Shown piece after piece: positions 53,147 to 62,188 of a stretch of 62,923 nucleotides of DNA (positions are counted from its first letter, which is position 1; each line of letters starts with the position of its first letter). A program made the position numbers and the translations under genes. This stretch comes from an uncultured Propionibacteriaceae bacterium (lineage in GTDB: Bacteria > Actinomycetota > Actinomycetes > Propionibacteriales > Propionibacteriaceae), in contig CAMDZW010000021.1 in the NCBI GenBank assembly GCA_945911015.1, positions 1 through 62,923 of the forward strand, written 5' to 3'. Under the pieces are notes generated by a model, which saw only the letters and a list, made by a program, of their open reading frames with translations, did no database searches and was not told where the DNA came from.

Positions 53147-54421
53147 ATGACTGACGCAACAACCATCAGCGGTGCCGAGATCCAACTCGACCAGGTCGTC
53201 AAGAGGTACTCGGGCCAGCCCAATCCGGCGGTGCGTGGGCTCTCGTTGACGATCCCCGCCGGCGAGATCGTGATGTTCGTCGGCCCCTCAGGCTGCGGCA
53301 AGACGACCTCGTTGAAGATGATCAACCGGCTCATCGAGCCAACATCGGGCACGATCACCATCGACGGCAAGGACATCCGCACCGCCAGCCCTGATCAGCT
53401 GCGTCGCTCGATCGGCTACGTGATCCAGGGCGGCAGCCTCTTCCCTCACATGACCGTCGCCGCCAACGTGGCCGTCGTGCCCGGACTGCTCGGCTGGGAC
53501 CGCAAGCGGACCGCAGAGCGGGTCGACGAGCTGCTCGATCTGGTCGGTCTGGACCCGAAGCGCTACCGCGATCGCTACCCCCGTGAGCTTTCCGGCGGCC
53601 AGCAGCAGCGCGTCGGCGTGGCCCGTGGGTTGGCTGCGGATCCGCCGGTGATCCTGATGGACGAGCCCTTCGGTGCGGTCGATCCGATCACCCGGCAGCG
53701 GTTGCAGGACGAGATGCTCGACATCCAACGGGAGCTGCGCAAGACGATCGTGTGTGTCACCCACGACATTGATGAGGCGATCAAGCTCGGTGACCGGATC
53801 CTGATCCTGCGCGAGGGCGCGACCATCGCCCAGTACGACACCCCGGAGAACATCCTCGCCGCACCGGCCGATGACTTCGTCGCCGACTTCGTCGGTGTGG
53901 GGGCTACCCTCAAGCAGTTGTCATTGGCGCGGGTGCACTCCCTGGAGTACTCCACCACCACCACCGCCAAGGTCGGCGATTCGGCGGAGGATGCCGTGAC
54001 CCGAGCGAAGGCTGCCGGCGATGATGCGGTCGTCGTCCTCGACGACAGGAATCGTCCCGTCGCCTGGCCGACCCTGCGGCAGTTGGCGGCGATGCCCCGG
54101 GTCGAGGATCGTCCCCGTGAAGACCTGGTGACACTCGACCACGAGGCCACCTTGAACGATGCCCTCGACACCATGTTGACCTCGGCGCACGCCAGTGCGA
54201 TCGTCACCGGCAACCGGGACCAGTACCTCGGCATGGTGGGGTTCGATGCGGTCGTGGACCACATGCGTACCCAGGAGCGGCTGGCGGCGGAGCGAACCTC
54301 ACCCGACTCCCCACCCGAAGCTGCCCCGGACAATTCGACCGAACCTGCCATCCCGGCCGATCCTGCTGATGATCCGACACCGGACCGGGCCGACGATCCG
54401 GAGGCGTCGACCAATGTCTGA
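53147..54421 (+). CDS. glycine betaine/choline-type ABC ATPase (OpuCA-like)
   Basis: 424 residues. Walker A is GPSGCGKTT, signature ELSGGQQQRVGVARGLA, Walker B VILMDEPFGAVDP and the H-loop His is in CVTHDIDEAIKLGD. A C-terminal region of about 140 residues contains two degenerate CBS-like halves (AVVVLDDRNRPVAW, then ASAIVTGNRDQYLGMVGFD), the ionic-strength or nucleotide-sensing module of OpuCA-type ATPases. The tail is Pro/Asp-rich and overlaps the next gene by eight bases. Confidence 0.92.
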   Translation: MTDATTISGAEIQLDQVVKRYSGQPNPAVRGLSLTIPAGEIVMFVGPSGCGKTTSLKMINRLIEPTSGTITIDGKDIRTASPDQLRRSIGYVIQGGSLFPHMTVAANVAVVPGLLGWDRKRTAERVDELLDLVGLDPKRYRDRYPRELSGGQQQRVGVARGLAADPPVILMDEPFGAVDPITRQRLQDEMLDIQRELRKTIVCVTHDIDEAIKLGDRILILREGATIAQYDTPENILAAPADDFVADFVGVGATLKQLSLARVHSLEYSTTTTAKVGDSAEDAVTRAKAAGDDAVVVLDDRNRPVAWPTLRQLAAMPRVEDRPREDLVTLDHEATLNDALDTMLTSAHASAIVTGNRDQYLGMVGFDAVVDHMRTQERLAAERTSPDSPPEAAPDNSTEPAIPADPADDPTPDRADDPEASTNV

Positions 54422-55259
54422 CACCGCCGTGGAGGAGGCACCTCCCACGACCGGGACTGCGGACCACGGCCCGGAGCCGGAACGCAAACGCAGCGGCAAG
54501 GTCATCTCTCGCGAGATGTGGTCGATGCTGATCGTCCCGCCGCTGATGGTCGTCCTGGCCTTCGTCGGGTTCGTGATCTGGCGCCAGACGGCGCAGCTCG
54601 ACTCGATCGAGGCACAGCAGTTGCGCTGGAGCGAGATCCAGCTCCGCACCCTTGAACACATCTACCTCACCGCTGTCTCGGCCGTTCTGGTCGTGGTCAT
54701 CGCCGTCCCTCTGGGAATCGCCTTGACCCGAGGCCGTCTGAAGCGGGCAGCCCCGGTCGTGGTCGGCATCGCGAATGCCGGTCAGGCCGCCCCCTCGGTC
54801 GGTCTGTTGGTGTTGTTGTTCATCTGGTTCGCCACGGCGCCGCCATTCGGCTGGACCATTTCGGGCAAGGCCACGGCGATCGTCGCCCTGGTGCTGTACG
54901 GCCTGCTGCCGGTGTTGCGCAACACCATCGTCGGCATCCAGGCCATCGACCCGACTCTGGTCGAGGCCGCCCGCGGTGTTGGCATGACCTCGGGGGCAAC
55001 CCTGCTGCGGATCGAGCTGCCCCTGGCGGTCCCGGTGATCATGTCGGGGGTGCGGACCGCGCTGGTGCTGATCGCTGGTACGGCCTCGCTGGCCTGTTTC
55101 ATCGACGCCGGCGGTCTGGGCGTGATCCTGCAGACCGGGATCAGTCTGTTCCGCTTCTCGCTGATGGTGGTCGGTGCCTTGCTGATCGCCCTGCTCGCCC
55201 TACTCATCGAATGGTTGGGTCGCCTGTTGGAGATTGCGACCCGCCCGAAGGGGATCTGA
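54414..55259 (+). CDS. glycine betaine/choline-type ABC permease (OpuCD-like)
   Basis: 281 residues from ATG 54414. A hydrophilic N-terminal extension of about 35 residues precedes six membrane segments. The permease loop is LVEAARGVGMTSGATLLRIELPLAVPVI. It differs from the first permease by the segment LLVLLFIWFATAPPFGWT before the loop. It forms the second membrane half of the importer. Confidence 0.9.
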   Translation: MSDTAVEEAPPTTGTADHGPEPERKRSGKVISREMWSMLIVPPLMVVLAFVGFVIWRQTAQLDSIEAQQLRWSEIQLRTLEHIYLTAVSAVLVVVIAVPLGIALTRGRLKRAAPVVVGIANAGQAAPSVGLLVLLFIWFATAPPFGWTISGKATAIVALVLYGLLPVLRNTIVGIQAIDPTLVEAARGVGMTSGATLLRIELPLAVPVIMSGVRTALVLIAGTASLACFIDAGGLGVILQTGISLFRFSLMVVGALLIALLALLIEWLGRLLEIATRPKGI

Positions 55260-55262
55260 ACC

Positions 55263-56258
55263 ATGGCTCGTACCGGAGATGCTCGCCGACGTCCGGTGGT
55301 GGCGATACTCATCGCCTCACTGGCGCTGCTGTTGTCCTCCTGTGGGCTGGGCACCGCTGGCGGGTTCGTGCCGACCGGGACCCTGGCCGGGCCGGTCGCC
55401 GACATCCGCATGGACGGCGCCTCGGTCTCGGTCGGGTCGAAGAACTTCAACGAGAACATCATCCTCGGCAAGATGGCCATCATCATGATGCAGTCCGCCG
55501 GCGCCTCGGTGAAGGACCTCACCAACATCCCCGGCAGTGCTGCGGCTCGTCAGGCCCATCTCGAGGGCCAGATCGACATCATGTGGGAGTACACCGGCAC
55601 CGCCTGGATCACCTACATGGGCCAGGATGAGCCGATTCCCGACACACAGAAGCAGTACGAGGCAGTCCGCGATGCCGACCTGGCCGAGAACAGTCTGGTC
55701 TGGTTGCCGCCAGCACCGCTCGACAACACCTACAGCTTCGCGGTCACCCAGGAGGTGCAGGAGAAGTTCGGCATCACCAAGATGTCGCAGTGGCCTGACA
55801 TCCCGATCGAGGAACGCACCTTCTGCGTGGAGTCCGAGTTCACCAACCGGCCCGATGGTCTGCCGGGGATGCTCGAGCGGTACGGCATTCCTCTCGACGA
55901 TCCCGACGGTGTGCCGCAGGCCAATCTGCGGACGTATCAGACCGGCGCGGTCTATGAGGCCACTGCCAACGGCATCTGCAACTTTGGCGAGGTCTTCACC
56001 ACTGACGGCCGCATTGTCTCGCTGGACCTGACCGTCCTCGAGGACGACTTGGGGTTCTTCCCCAAGTACAACGCGGCACTGGTCGTTCGCCAGGAAGTGC
56101 TGGACGAGTACCCGCAGTTGGCTGAGCTGATGGCCCCGGTCACCGAGAAGCTCACCAACGACGTCATGCTGGGCCTCAACGCGCAGGTCGATGTCGATGG
56201 TCGCGAACCTGCCGATGTGGCCTTCGAGTGGTTGAAGCAGGAAGGCTTCATCGAGTGA
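55263..56258 (+). CDS. glycine betaine/choline-type binding lipoprotein (OpuCC-like)
   Basis: 331 residues. The signal peptide ends in the lipobox LLSSC, so it is lipid-anchored outside the membrane. The OpuAC-type domain begins VSVGSKNFNENIILGKMA, then EGQIDIMWEYTGTAWITYM. Aromatic residues of the ligand cage are probably those of the WEYTGT and NTYSFAVT regions. Fourth gene of the operon, four bases after the permease. The substrate is glycine betaine, choline, carnitine or a similar quaternary amine. Confidence 0.9.
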   Translation: MARTGDARRRPVVAILIASLALLLSSCGLGTAGGFVPTGTLAGPVADIRMDGASVSVGSKNFNENIILGKMAIIMMQSAGASVKDLTNIPGSAAARQAHLEGQIDIMWEYTGTAWITYMGQDEPIPDTQKQYEAVRDADLAENSLVWLPPAPLDNTYSFAVTQEVQEKFGITKMSQWPDIPIEERTFCVESEFTNRPDGLPGMLERYGIPLDDPDGVPQANLRTYQTGAVYEATANGICNFGEVFTTDGRIVSLDLTVLEDDLGFFPKYNAALVVRQEVLDEYPQLAELMAPVTEKLTNDVMLGLNAQVDVDGREPADVAFEWLKQEGFIE

Positions 56259-56292
56259 GCTGAGCTGGGAGCAGCGACCTTCAGCTCGATCC

Positions 56293-56853
56293 TCACGTGC
56301 CGGCATCCCACCAGTCGAGGACCCGCTGTGCCTGCAGGGTGAGCCATTTTGACCCCTGGCCGGTCGGCGCGTCCTCCACCACCCACACCGCACCCGGAAG
56401 TGCATGTCCCTGCAGCCAGGTCCCATCCGGTTGACGCGCCGTTGGCCAGCGTGAAGGCATTGATGCAGACATCGATCTCGCCCTCCAATAGGGCAGGTCC
56501 TCATGCTCCCAGCGGGAGTTGGCGGCGAGCTTCTCCGCGGTGCCGGCGAGGACACTCGGGTCGAGTCCCCACTCCCGCAGGTCCTTCAGCGCCCAGGTGG
56601 TCGCGATCCATGGTTGCCCGTGTTCGGTCATGATGATGTCGCCGTCGAAGTTGCGAGGTGGGAAGTAGGCGCCGCCGACCCACTGGCCGTCCGGGTCCTG
56701 TTGGGCCAACACCTTGGCTGCCCATCCCTCACTCGCGACCCGCGCCCGAGTCTTCTGCCAGACCTCGTCCGGTGCGCCGAGAAGGTCCCGTTCGACCTGC
56801 CACCGCAGCGCGGGGTCGGAATCCAGCAACCATTGCTCCAGCTCCGGGGTCAT
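56293..56853 (-). pseudogene. decayed squalene-cyclase-like (prenyltransferase-fold) gene
   Basis: The frame from ATG 56853 begins like the small actinobacterial squalene-cyclase-type proteins, with DPALRWQVERDLLG, QDPDGQWVGGAYFP, GQPWIATTWAL and SRWEHEDLPYW. At about 56484-56486 the family sequence moves to the next frame (GEIDVCINAFTLANGA), as if one G had been lost. It then returns to the first frame with QPDGTWLQG and QAQRVLDWW, the usual C-terminal end. I estimate that more than 100 residues of the middle are missing. The single open frame of 186 residues is therefore a coincidence of a frameshift plus an internal deletion (junction near 56432-56440). A product is unlikely to be active. 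Confidence 0.75.
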
Positions 56854-57057
56854 GGTCGCTACGCTACGCCGCGACCGGCCTCCGGTCACCCCTTGGGAAG
56901 AGGATTGGGTCGGAGAAGACCGACGTGGATCACCCAGGGCCGCTCTTTGGCAACAATTCCGTTCCGGGGCCGACCACCGGGGTCGGACCAGTTACGATCA
57001 CACCTCGGCATCGGTTGGACCCGCCCGTGGAGCCAACGAGCCGACGGGAGGACTGTG

Positions 57058-57750
57058 ATGAGTAGGACTGTGCCCGACCGCCCGGCGAACCGGGTCGGAC
57101 GCCCTCGTCGGATCGACATCGACGACATCATCCGGGTCGGCCGTGAGTTGGGGTTGGACCGTCTCAGTCTCAACGCGGTCGCCCAACGGCTCGATGTCAC
57201 CGCCACCGCCCTCTACCGCCACGTGGACGGCCGTTGGGGGTTGGAGGCGACCGTGGGCGAGGACCTGCTCCGAGAGTTTGTCGCCCCCGACGACCCGGGC
57301 ACCGATGTCACCACCCACCTGACCAGCTTCGCCATGACCCTGTGGCGGTTCAGCATCGACCGCCCTGGCATGGCGCACTACCTGCAGACCCTGTTCCCGC
57401 GCGGGCCGGTGGGTCGCGACCTGTTGGCCGCCCAGGTCACTGCACTCACCGACCGCGGCCATCTGCCCGACACCGCCTTCCTGCTGGTCAATTCGGTGGC
57501 CAACTTGGTGATCGGTCTCGCCGCCGCCGACGAACTGCGCCGAACACATGCCGACTCCCTCGTGGAGGCTCGCAAGGAAGCAGTCGAGACACTCGGCCAC
57601 AACGCCACTCTGGCGGCAGCCCGTACCGGGATCCCGGTGCTCAATGCTGAATCCCGCGCCCGGGTGGCGATGGCTGCGGCCGTACGGGGCCTGGTCGAGT
57701 TTGCGCCGCCCGGCACTCCGGCGACCGCGGTCTTCGCCAACCTGCCTTGA
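57058..57750 (+). CDS. TetR-family transcriptional regulator
   Basis: 230 residues from ATG 57058, behind GGGAGGAC. The N-terminal helix-turn-helix reads LSLNAVAQRLDVTATALYRHVDGRWGLE. The ligand-binding domain is alpha-helical with a TetR_C-like pattern (RFSIDRPGMAHYLQTLFPRG). It lies 62 bases before irtA on the same strand. It could modulate irtAB or an unlinked target; no clear palindromic TetR operator other than the iron box is seen between them. Confidence 0.88.
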   Translation: MSRTVPDRPANRVGRPRRIDIDDIIRVGRELGLDRLSLNAVAQRLDVTATALYRHVDGRWGLEATVGEDLLREFVAPDDPGTDVTTHLTSFAMTLWRFSIDRPGMAHYLQTLFPRGPVGRDLLAAQVTALTDRGHLPDTAFLLVNSVANLVIGLAAADELRRTHADSLVEARKEAVETLGHNATLAAARTGIPVLNAESRARVAMAAAVRGLVEFAPPGTPATAVFANLP

Positions 57751-57759
57751 GGTGAACAG

Positions 57760-57778
57760 ACAGGTTAGGCTAACCTTC
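57760..57778. promoter_or_regulatory. IdeR/DtxR iron box upstream of irtA
   Basis: The core AGGTTAGGCTAACCT (57762-57776) is a perfect 7-1-7 inverted repeat and matches the central 15 positions of the IdeR consensus exactly. TAACCT (57771-57776) would be the -10 box, with a start near 57784. Confidence 0.88.
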
Positions 57779-57786
57779 GACAGGTG

Positions 57787-57813
57787 ATGGCCTGTCTTGT
57801 CGGGACCCAGTGA
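57787..57813 (+). CDS. possible leaderless micro-ORF ahead of irtA
   Basis: If transcription starts near 57784, the mRNA begins GTG-ATG, and an eight- or nine-codon frame (MACLVGTQ from ATG 57787) ends in TGA at 57811-57813. That stop shares its A with the irtA ATG (TGATG). Such leaderless peptides coupled to the next gene are common in actinomycetes. The function is unknown and the start is inferred from the promoter position. Confidence 0.35.
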   Translation: MACLVGTQ

Positions 57814-60443
57814 TGGCGCGCCGCGGTTTCAACGGTGCGCTGATGCGCGCGTTCACCAAGGACCATGTCGCGACGGTACGTGAGGTCGAGTATCTTGCAC
57901 CCCACTTCGTCAGGCTCCGCTTCCACTCCGACACCCTCCTCGACGACGTTGTGCTGGCACCGGCGGTCTGGTTGCGCTTCTGGTTTCCCGGTGTCGATGA
58001 TCCGACCACCGAGCACCAGCGCGCCTACACGATCACCGAGGCCGACCCCACCAGCGGCGACTTTGCGATCGACTGTGTCCTCCACGAACCGTCCGGTCCC
58101 GCCTCGGTGTGGGTGGCGGCCGCCGAACCCGGCGACCAGATCTCGGTCATGTCACTCGGTCCGAGCAAATTCACTGTTCCTCCCGAGCCGCCCGAGGGAT
58201 ATCTGCTGATCGGTGATGCCGCAGCCCTGCCCGGGATCTGCTCGGTGATCAACGCGCTCCCCTCCGATGTCCCGGTCGAGGTCTACCTCGAGCAGCACCA
58301 CCCGTGCGACCCCGAGATCCCCTTCGCCGACCACCCTCGGATGCAGGTCCACTGGGTGCCACGGCTCGACGACACCTCACTGGCTGCCGCGATCGAGGCC
58401 CGCGACTGGTCCAACTGGTACGCCTGGGTCACCCCGGAATCCGCCTCGCTGAATCACCTTCGGGTACGACTGCGAGACGAGTTCGGATTCCCCAAGTCCG
58501 AGATGTATCCCCAGGCCTACTGGGTCGAGGGCCGCGCCATGGGCACCTCCCGCACCGAGGAGGTCACCACGACCACCCCGCAGGAGAAGCCGGCCCCGAC
58601 GCCACCAGCGCCCACCCCGAACACCACCACGACGGCCGCCCCGGCCCAACCCCAGAAACAGGCCCAACCCCAGAAGCAGGCCCCACCCCAAAAGCGGTGG
58701 AAGGCCAATGCGGGCAGCCGTCTCCTCGCACCTTTGAAGTCGACCTTCATCGTGGCAGGAGTGCTGCAGGCACTGGTGACCTTGCTCGAGCTTGCGCCGT
58801 TCGTACTGCTGGTCGAGCTGGCCCGCCGCCTGCTCGCCGGCACCGGGGGCCTGTGGTCGTTGGGCATCACTGCCGTCGTCCTGCTCGGCGTCGGAGCCGT
58901 CCTGGCCACCGCGATGATGGTGTGGCTGCACCGCGTCGACGCACGCTTTGCCCGTGAGACCCGGCAACGACTGCTGGGAAAGCTTGCCCGTCTACCGCTT
59001 GGCTGGTTCAACGACCGCAGCGCCGGCCAGATCAAGAAACAGGTCCAGGACGACACCCTCGAGCTGCACTACCTGGTCACCCACGCGGTGCCGGATGCGG
59101 TCGCGGCAGCAGTCGCGCCGATCGCGGTCCTGGTCTACCTGTTCGCCGTCGACTGGCGTCTGGGGCTGGCCCTGTTCATCCCGGTGCTGATCTACATCGT
59201 CACGATGTGGGTCATGGCGGTGCAGTCGGCCGCACAGACCGTCCAGGCCCAGCGCTGGGCCGAATGGATGGCCACCGAGGCGAGTGTCCACCTCGAGGCA
59301 CAACCGGTGATCCGGGTCTTCGGTGGCGGTGCCGGGTCACGGCTGTCGCGCAAGCTCGACGATTACACCAGTTTCATCAACGGCTGGCAGAGGCCCTTCA
59401 CCGGCAAGAAGACGCTGATGGACCTGGCGACCCGTCCGGCCACCTTCTTGTTGCTGATCCTGGGCCTCGGCACGCCCATGGTGATCAGCGGATCGCTGGC
59501 TCCGGTCGACCTGTTGCCCTTCCTGCTGCTCGGCACCACTTTCGGTTCCCGGTTGCTCGGCATCGGCTACGGGCTCGCAGGACTGCGGGACGGGATGACC
59601 GCGGCCCGCCGGATCCAGACCACTCTCGAAGAGCCGGAGCTCTCGGCCGGCCCTGTCCCGACGCGGAGCAACACCGTGGGCGTCGAGTTCGACCAGGTCG
59701 GGTTCTCCTACCGCCCCGGTGTCCCGGTCATCGACAACGTCTCGCTCCAGCTCACCCCGGGCACCGTGACCGCACTGGTGGGATCCTCGGGCTCGGGCAA
59801 GTCGACCCTGGCCGCACTGGTGGCACGGTTCCATGACGTCGACACCGGCGCCATCCGGATCGACGGTCGCGATGTGCGCGACATGACCGCCGACGAGCTC
59901 TACTCAGCCGTCGGTTTCGTCTTCCAGCACAGCCAACTGGTGGCTGGCACCGTACGGGACAACATCGCCCTTGCCGCTCCCGACGCAACCGACGACCAGG
60001 TCGAGGCTGCGGCCCGCGCCGCACAGATCCACGACCGGATTGTCCAACTGCCGCAGGGATACACCACGATGCTCGGCCCCGATGCCGCCCTGTCCGGCGG
60101 CGAGAAGCAGCGCCTGTCAATCGCGCGGACGCTGCTTGCCGACACCCCGATCCTGGTGCTCGACGAGGCGACAGCGCTGGCCGATCCCGAGTCGGAGCAT
60201 CTGGTCCAACAGGCCATCAGCCGGCTCACCGCGGGCCGGACCGTGCTGGTGATCGCGCATCGCCTCCACACCATCACCCACGCCGAGCAGATCGTGGTCC
60301 TCGACCACGGCACAGTCTGCGACCGTGGCACCCATGACGAACTTCTCCAATGCTCACAGCGCTATCGGCAGTTGTGGGAGGCCGGATCGGGGACGAGCAC
60401 GGCCGATCCGCTGTCGGTCGGGACCGAGGGGGTCGCACTGTGA
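57813..60443 (+). CDS. irtA: IrtA-like siderophore importer: reductase domain fused to ABC half-transporter
   Basis: 876 residues from ATG 57813. Residues 1 to about 250 form a siderophore-interacting flavin reductase domain: FAD motif RAYTIT, then [19 protein letters not shown] and [10 protein letters not shown] Pro/Thr/Gln-rich linker (about 250-300) leads to six membrane segments and an ATPase domain. The latter has Walker [10 protein letters not shown], signature [15 protein letters not shown] and Walker [15 protein letters not shown]. Mycobacterial IrtA has the same SID-TMD-NBD order and imports Fe-mycobactin/carboxymycobactin with IrtB, reducing the iron on the inner face. The intact IdeR box supports this role. 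The ligand here may be a different siderophore. Confidence 0.92.
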   Translation: MARRGFNGALMRAFTKDHVATVREVEYLAPHFVRLRFHSDTLLDDVVLAPAVWLRFWFPGVDDPTTEHQRAYTITEADPTSGDFAIDCVLHEPSGPASVWVAAAEPGDQISVMSLGPSKFTVPPEPPEGYLLIGDAAALPGICSVINALPSDVPVEVYLEQHHPCDPEIPFADHPRMQVHWVPRLDDTSLAAAIEARDWSNWYAWVTPESASLNHLRVRLRDEFGFPKSEMYPQAYWVEGRAMGTSRTEEVTTTTPQEKPAPTPPAPTPNTTTTAAPAQPQKQAQPQKQAPPQKRWKANAGSRLLAPLKSTFIVAGVLQALVTLLELAPFVLLVELARRLLAGTGGLWSLGITAVVLLGVGAVLATAMMVWLHRVDARFARETRQRLLGKLARLPLGWFNDRSAGQIKKQVQDDTLELHYLVTHAVPDAVAAAVAPIAVLVYLFAVDWRLGLALFIPVLIYIVTMWVMAVQSAAQTVQAQRWAEWMATEASVHLEAQPVIRVFGGGAGSRLSRKLDDYTSFINGWQRPFTGKKTLMDLATRPATFLLLILGLGTPMVISGSLAPVDLLPFLLLGTTFGSRLLGIGYGLAGLRDGMTAARRIQTTLEEPELSAGPVPTRSNTVGVEFDQVGFSYRPGVPVIDNVSLQLTPGTVTALVGSSGSGKSTLAALVARFHDVDTGAIRIDGRDVRDMTADELYSAVGFVFQHSQLVAGTVRDNIALAAPDATDDQVEAAARAAQIHDRIVQLPQGYTTMLGPDAALSGGEKQRLSIARTLLADTPILVLDEATALADPESEHLVQQAISRLTAGRTVLVIAHRLHTITHAEQIVVLDHGTVCDRGTHDELLQCSQRYRQLWEAGSGTSTADPLSVGTEGVAL
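58647..58697 (+). repeat. 18-base tandem repeat in the irtA linker
   Basis: CAACCCCAGAAACAGGCC (58647-58664) is repeated with one change at 58665-58682, and a degenerate third copy follows to 58697. It encodes QPQKQA units in the flexible linker between reductase and transporter domains. Copy-number change would alter linker length without breaking the frame. Confidence 0.9.
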
Positions 60444-62167
60444 TCCGCGCCGTCATTGCCCTCTTGCCGGCCAACCAGCGGCCGCGGATGCGGCTCCATC
60501 TGCTGCTGACCGTCCTCAGCGTGATCGTCCGCTCGATCGGCACCGTGCTGCTGATCTCCCTGGTGGCTGCACTCTTCGGCCCCGATCCGGCATCCGCCTG
60601 GCCCTGGCTCGGCGCACTTGCCGCAGCCACGGCGCTCGGCTGGGTGCTGGACACCGTCATCTCCACGATGGGCTTCGACATCGGCTTCGCACTGCTGACA
60701 CACACCGAGTCGCAGATCGCGGACCGGATCAATGAGATCAGACTCGACTGGTTCACCGCGGGGAACACGGCCACCACCCGACATGCCATCGCGGCGACCG
60801 GGCCGGAACTGGTCCGTCTCATCGGCTATCTGATCACCCCGCTGCTCACCGGGGTCGGGCTGCCGATCGGGATCGGGCTGGCGCTGCTGCCCATCAGCTG
60901 GCCGCTCGGTGTCGCAGCACTGGTGGGGGTTCCGCTGTTGCTGGGCGCCTTCTTCGGAGCTGCTCGTCTGAGTCGAGGTGCTGACCGGGCAACTGCGGCA
61001 GCCAATGTTGACCTCACCGAGCGGCTGGTGGAGTTTGCCCGTACCCAGCAAGTGCTGCGTGCCTCCCGGCGGGCCGATGGTGAGCGGGGGCTCGCCGGTG
61101 CGGCCCTGGCTCGCCAGCACGGGGCGAGCCTGCGGCTGGTGGCCATGCAGATCCCTGGGCAACTCGTGTTCAGCCTGGTCACCCAGCTCGTTCTGGTGCT
61201 GTTGGCCGGCACCACCGTCGTGCTCGGCGTCACCGGCACACTCAGCGCCCCCGAAGCAGTCGCGATGATCGTGGTCATCGCCCGTTATCTTGAGCCCTAC
61301 GGCGCCTTGGCCGAGCTGGCCGGCGTCATTGACAGCGCCCGCACCGCACTGCGCGACCTGAGCGCGGTCCTGGCCGCCCCGACCACACCGCGCGGGAGCG
61401 AGCGACCCGTCATGGCCGCCCCGACGATCCGGTTCGAGCAGGTTGGGTTCGCCTACGGTGAGGGCCCGGCCGTGCTGGACGACTTCGAGCTGGAACTGGC
61501 GGCCGGTTCGACCACCGCGATCGTCGGCCCGTCCGGTTCGGGCAAGTCCACGGTGCTGCAGTTGATCGCAGGGCTCCACGCCCCGACCCATGGTCAGATC
61601 GTGGTCGACGGTCACCGGTTGGATGCGCTGACCGAGGAATCGCTGCGGGACCTGGTCAGCGTCGTCTTCCAGGAGCCCTATCTCTTCGACGGCAGCATCG
61701 CCGACAATGTCCGCACCGGTTCGCCCGAGGCGACCGACGAGGATATCGCCCGGGTGGCCGCACTGGCCCGGGTCGATGAACTCATCGACCGCTTGCCCGA
61801 TGGCTGGCATTCCCGGGTCGGCGAGGGCGGGGTCGCCCTGTCCGGTGGTGAGCGTCAGCGGGTGTCGATCGCCCGGGCGCTGCTCAAGCCCGCGCCAGTC
61901 CTGCTCGTCGACGAAGCGACCAGCGCACTCGACACCGAGAACGAGACCGCCGTCGCCCGAGCGCTGAGCGACGACCCCGTTCGCCGCACTCGGGTGATCG
62001 TGGCGCACCGGTTGAGCAGCATCAGTGCTGCCGACCGGGTCGTCTTCATCGACCAGGGACGCATCGTCGAGGACGGCACAATCCCCGATCTGCTCGCCGC
62101 CGACGGCCGATTCGCCAGCTACTGGAAGCAGCAACAGGCAGCCAGTGAGTGGCAGATCACCCACTGA
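60440..62167 (+). CDS. irtB: IrtB-like ABC half-transporter
   Basis: 575 residues from GTG 60440, overlapping the irtA stop (GTGA). Six membrane segments are followed by an ATPase domain with Walker [10 protein letters not shown], signature [15 protein letters not shown], Walker [13 protein letters not shown] and H-loop IVAHRLSSI. No reductase domain. It forms the heterodimer partner of IrtA in a transporter with exporter fold that works as an importer. It converges with the ion permease gene. Confidence 0.9.
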   Translation: MIRAVIALLPANQRPRMRLHLLLTVLSVIVRSIGTVLLISLVAALFGPDPASAWPWLGALAAATALGWVLDTVISTMGFDIGFALLTHTESQIADRINEIRLDWFTAGNTATTRHAIAATGPELVRLIGYLITPLLTGVGLPIGIGLALLPISWPLGVAALVGVPLLLGAFFGAARLSRGADRATAAANVDLTERLVEFARTQQVLRASRRADGERGLAGAALARQHGASLRLVAMQIPGQLVFSLVTQLVLVLLAGTTVVLGVTGTLSAPEAVAMIVVIARYLEPYGALAELAGVIDSARTALRDLSAVLAAPTTPRGSERPVMAAPTIRFEQVGFAYGEGPAVLDDFELELAAGSTTAIVGPSGSGKSTVLQLIAGLHAPTHGQIVVDGHRLDALTEESLRDLVSVVFQEPYLFDGSIADNVRTGSPEATDEDIARVAALARVDELIDRLPDGWHSRVGEGGVALSGGERQRVSIARALLKPAPVLLVDEATSALDTENETAVARALSDDPVRRTRVIVAHRLSSISAADRVVFIDQGRIVEDGTIPDLLAADGRFASYWKQQQAASEWQITH

Positions 62168-62188
62168 CGCATTGCCAGCGCAGGGCCG

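Noticed and set aside
57058..62167. A complete siderophore biosynthetic cluster around irtAB
   Set aside because: No NRPS, IucA/C-like synthetase or hydroxylase gene is present; only regulator and transporter genes are.
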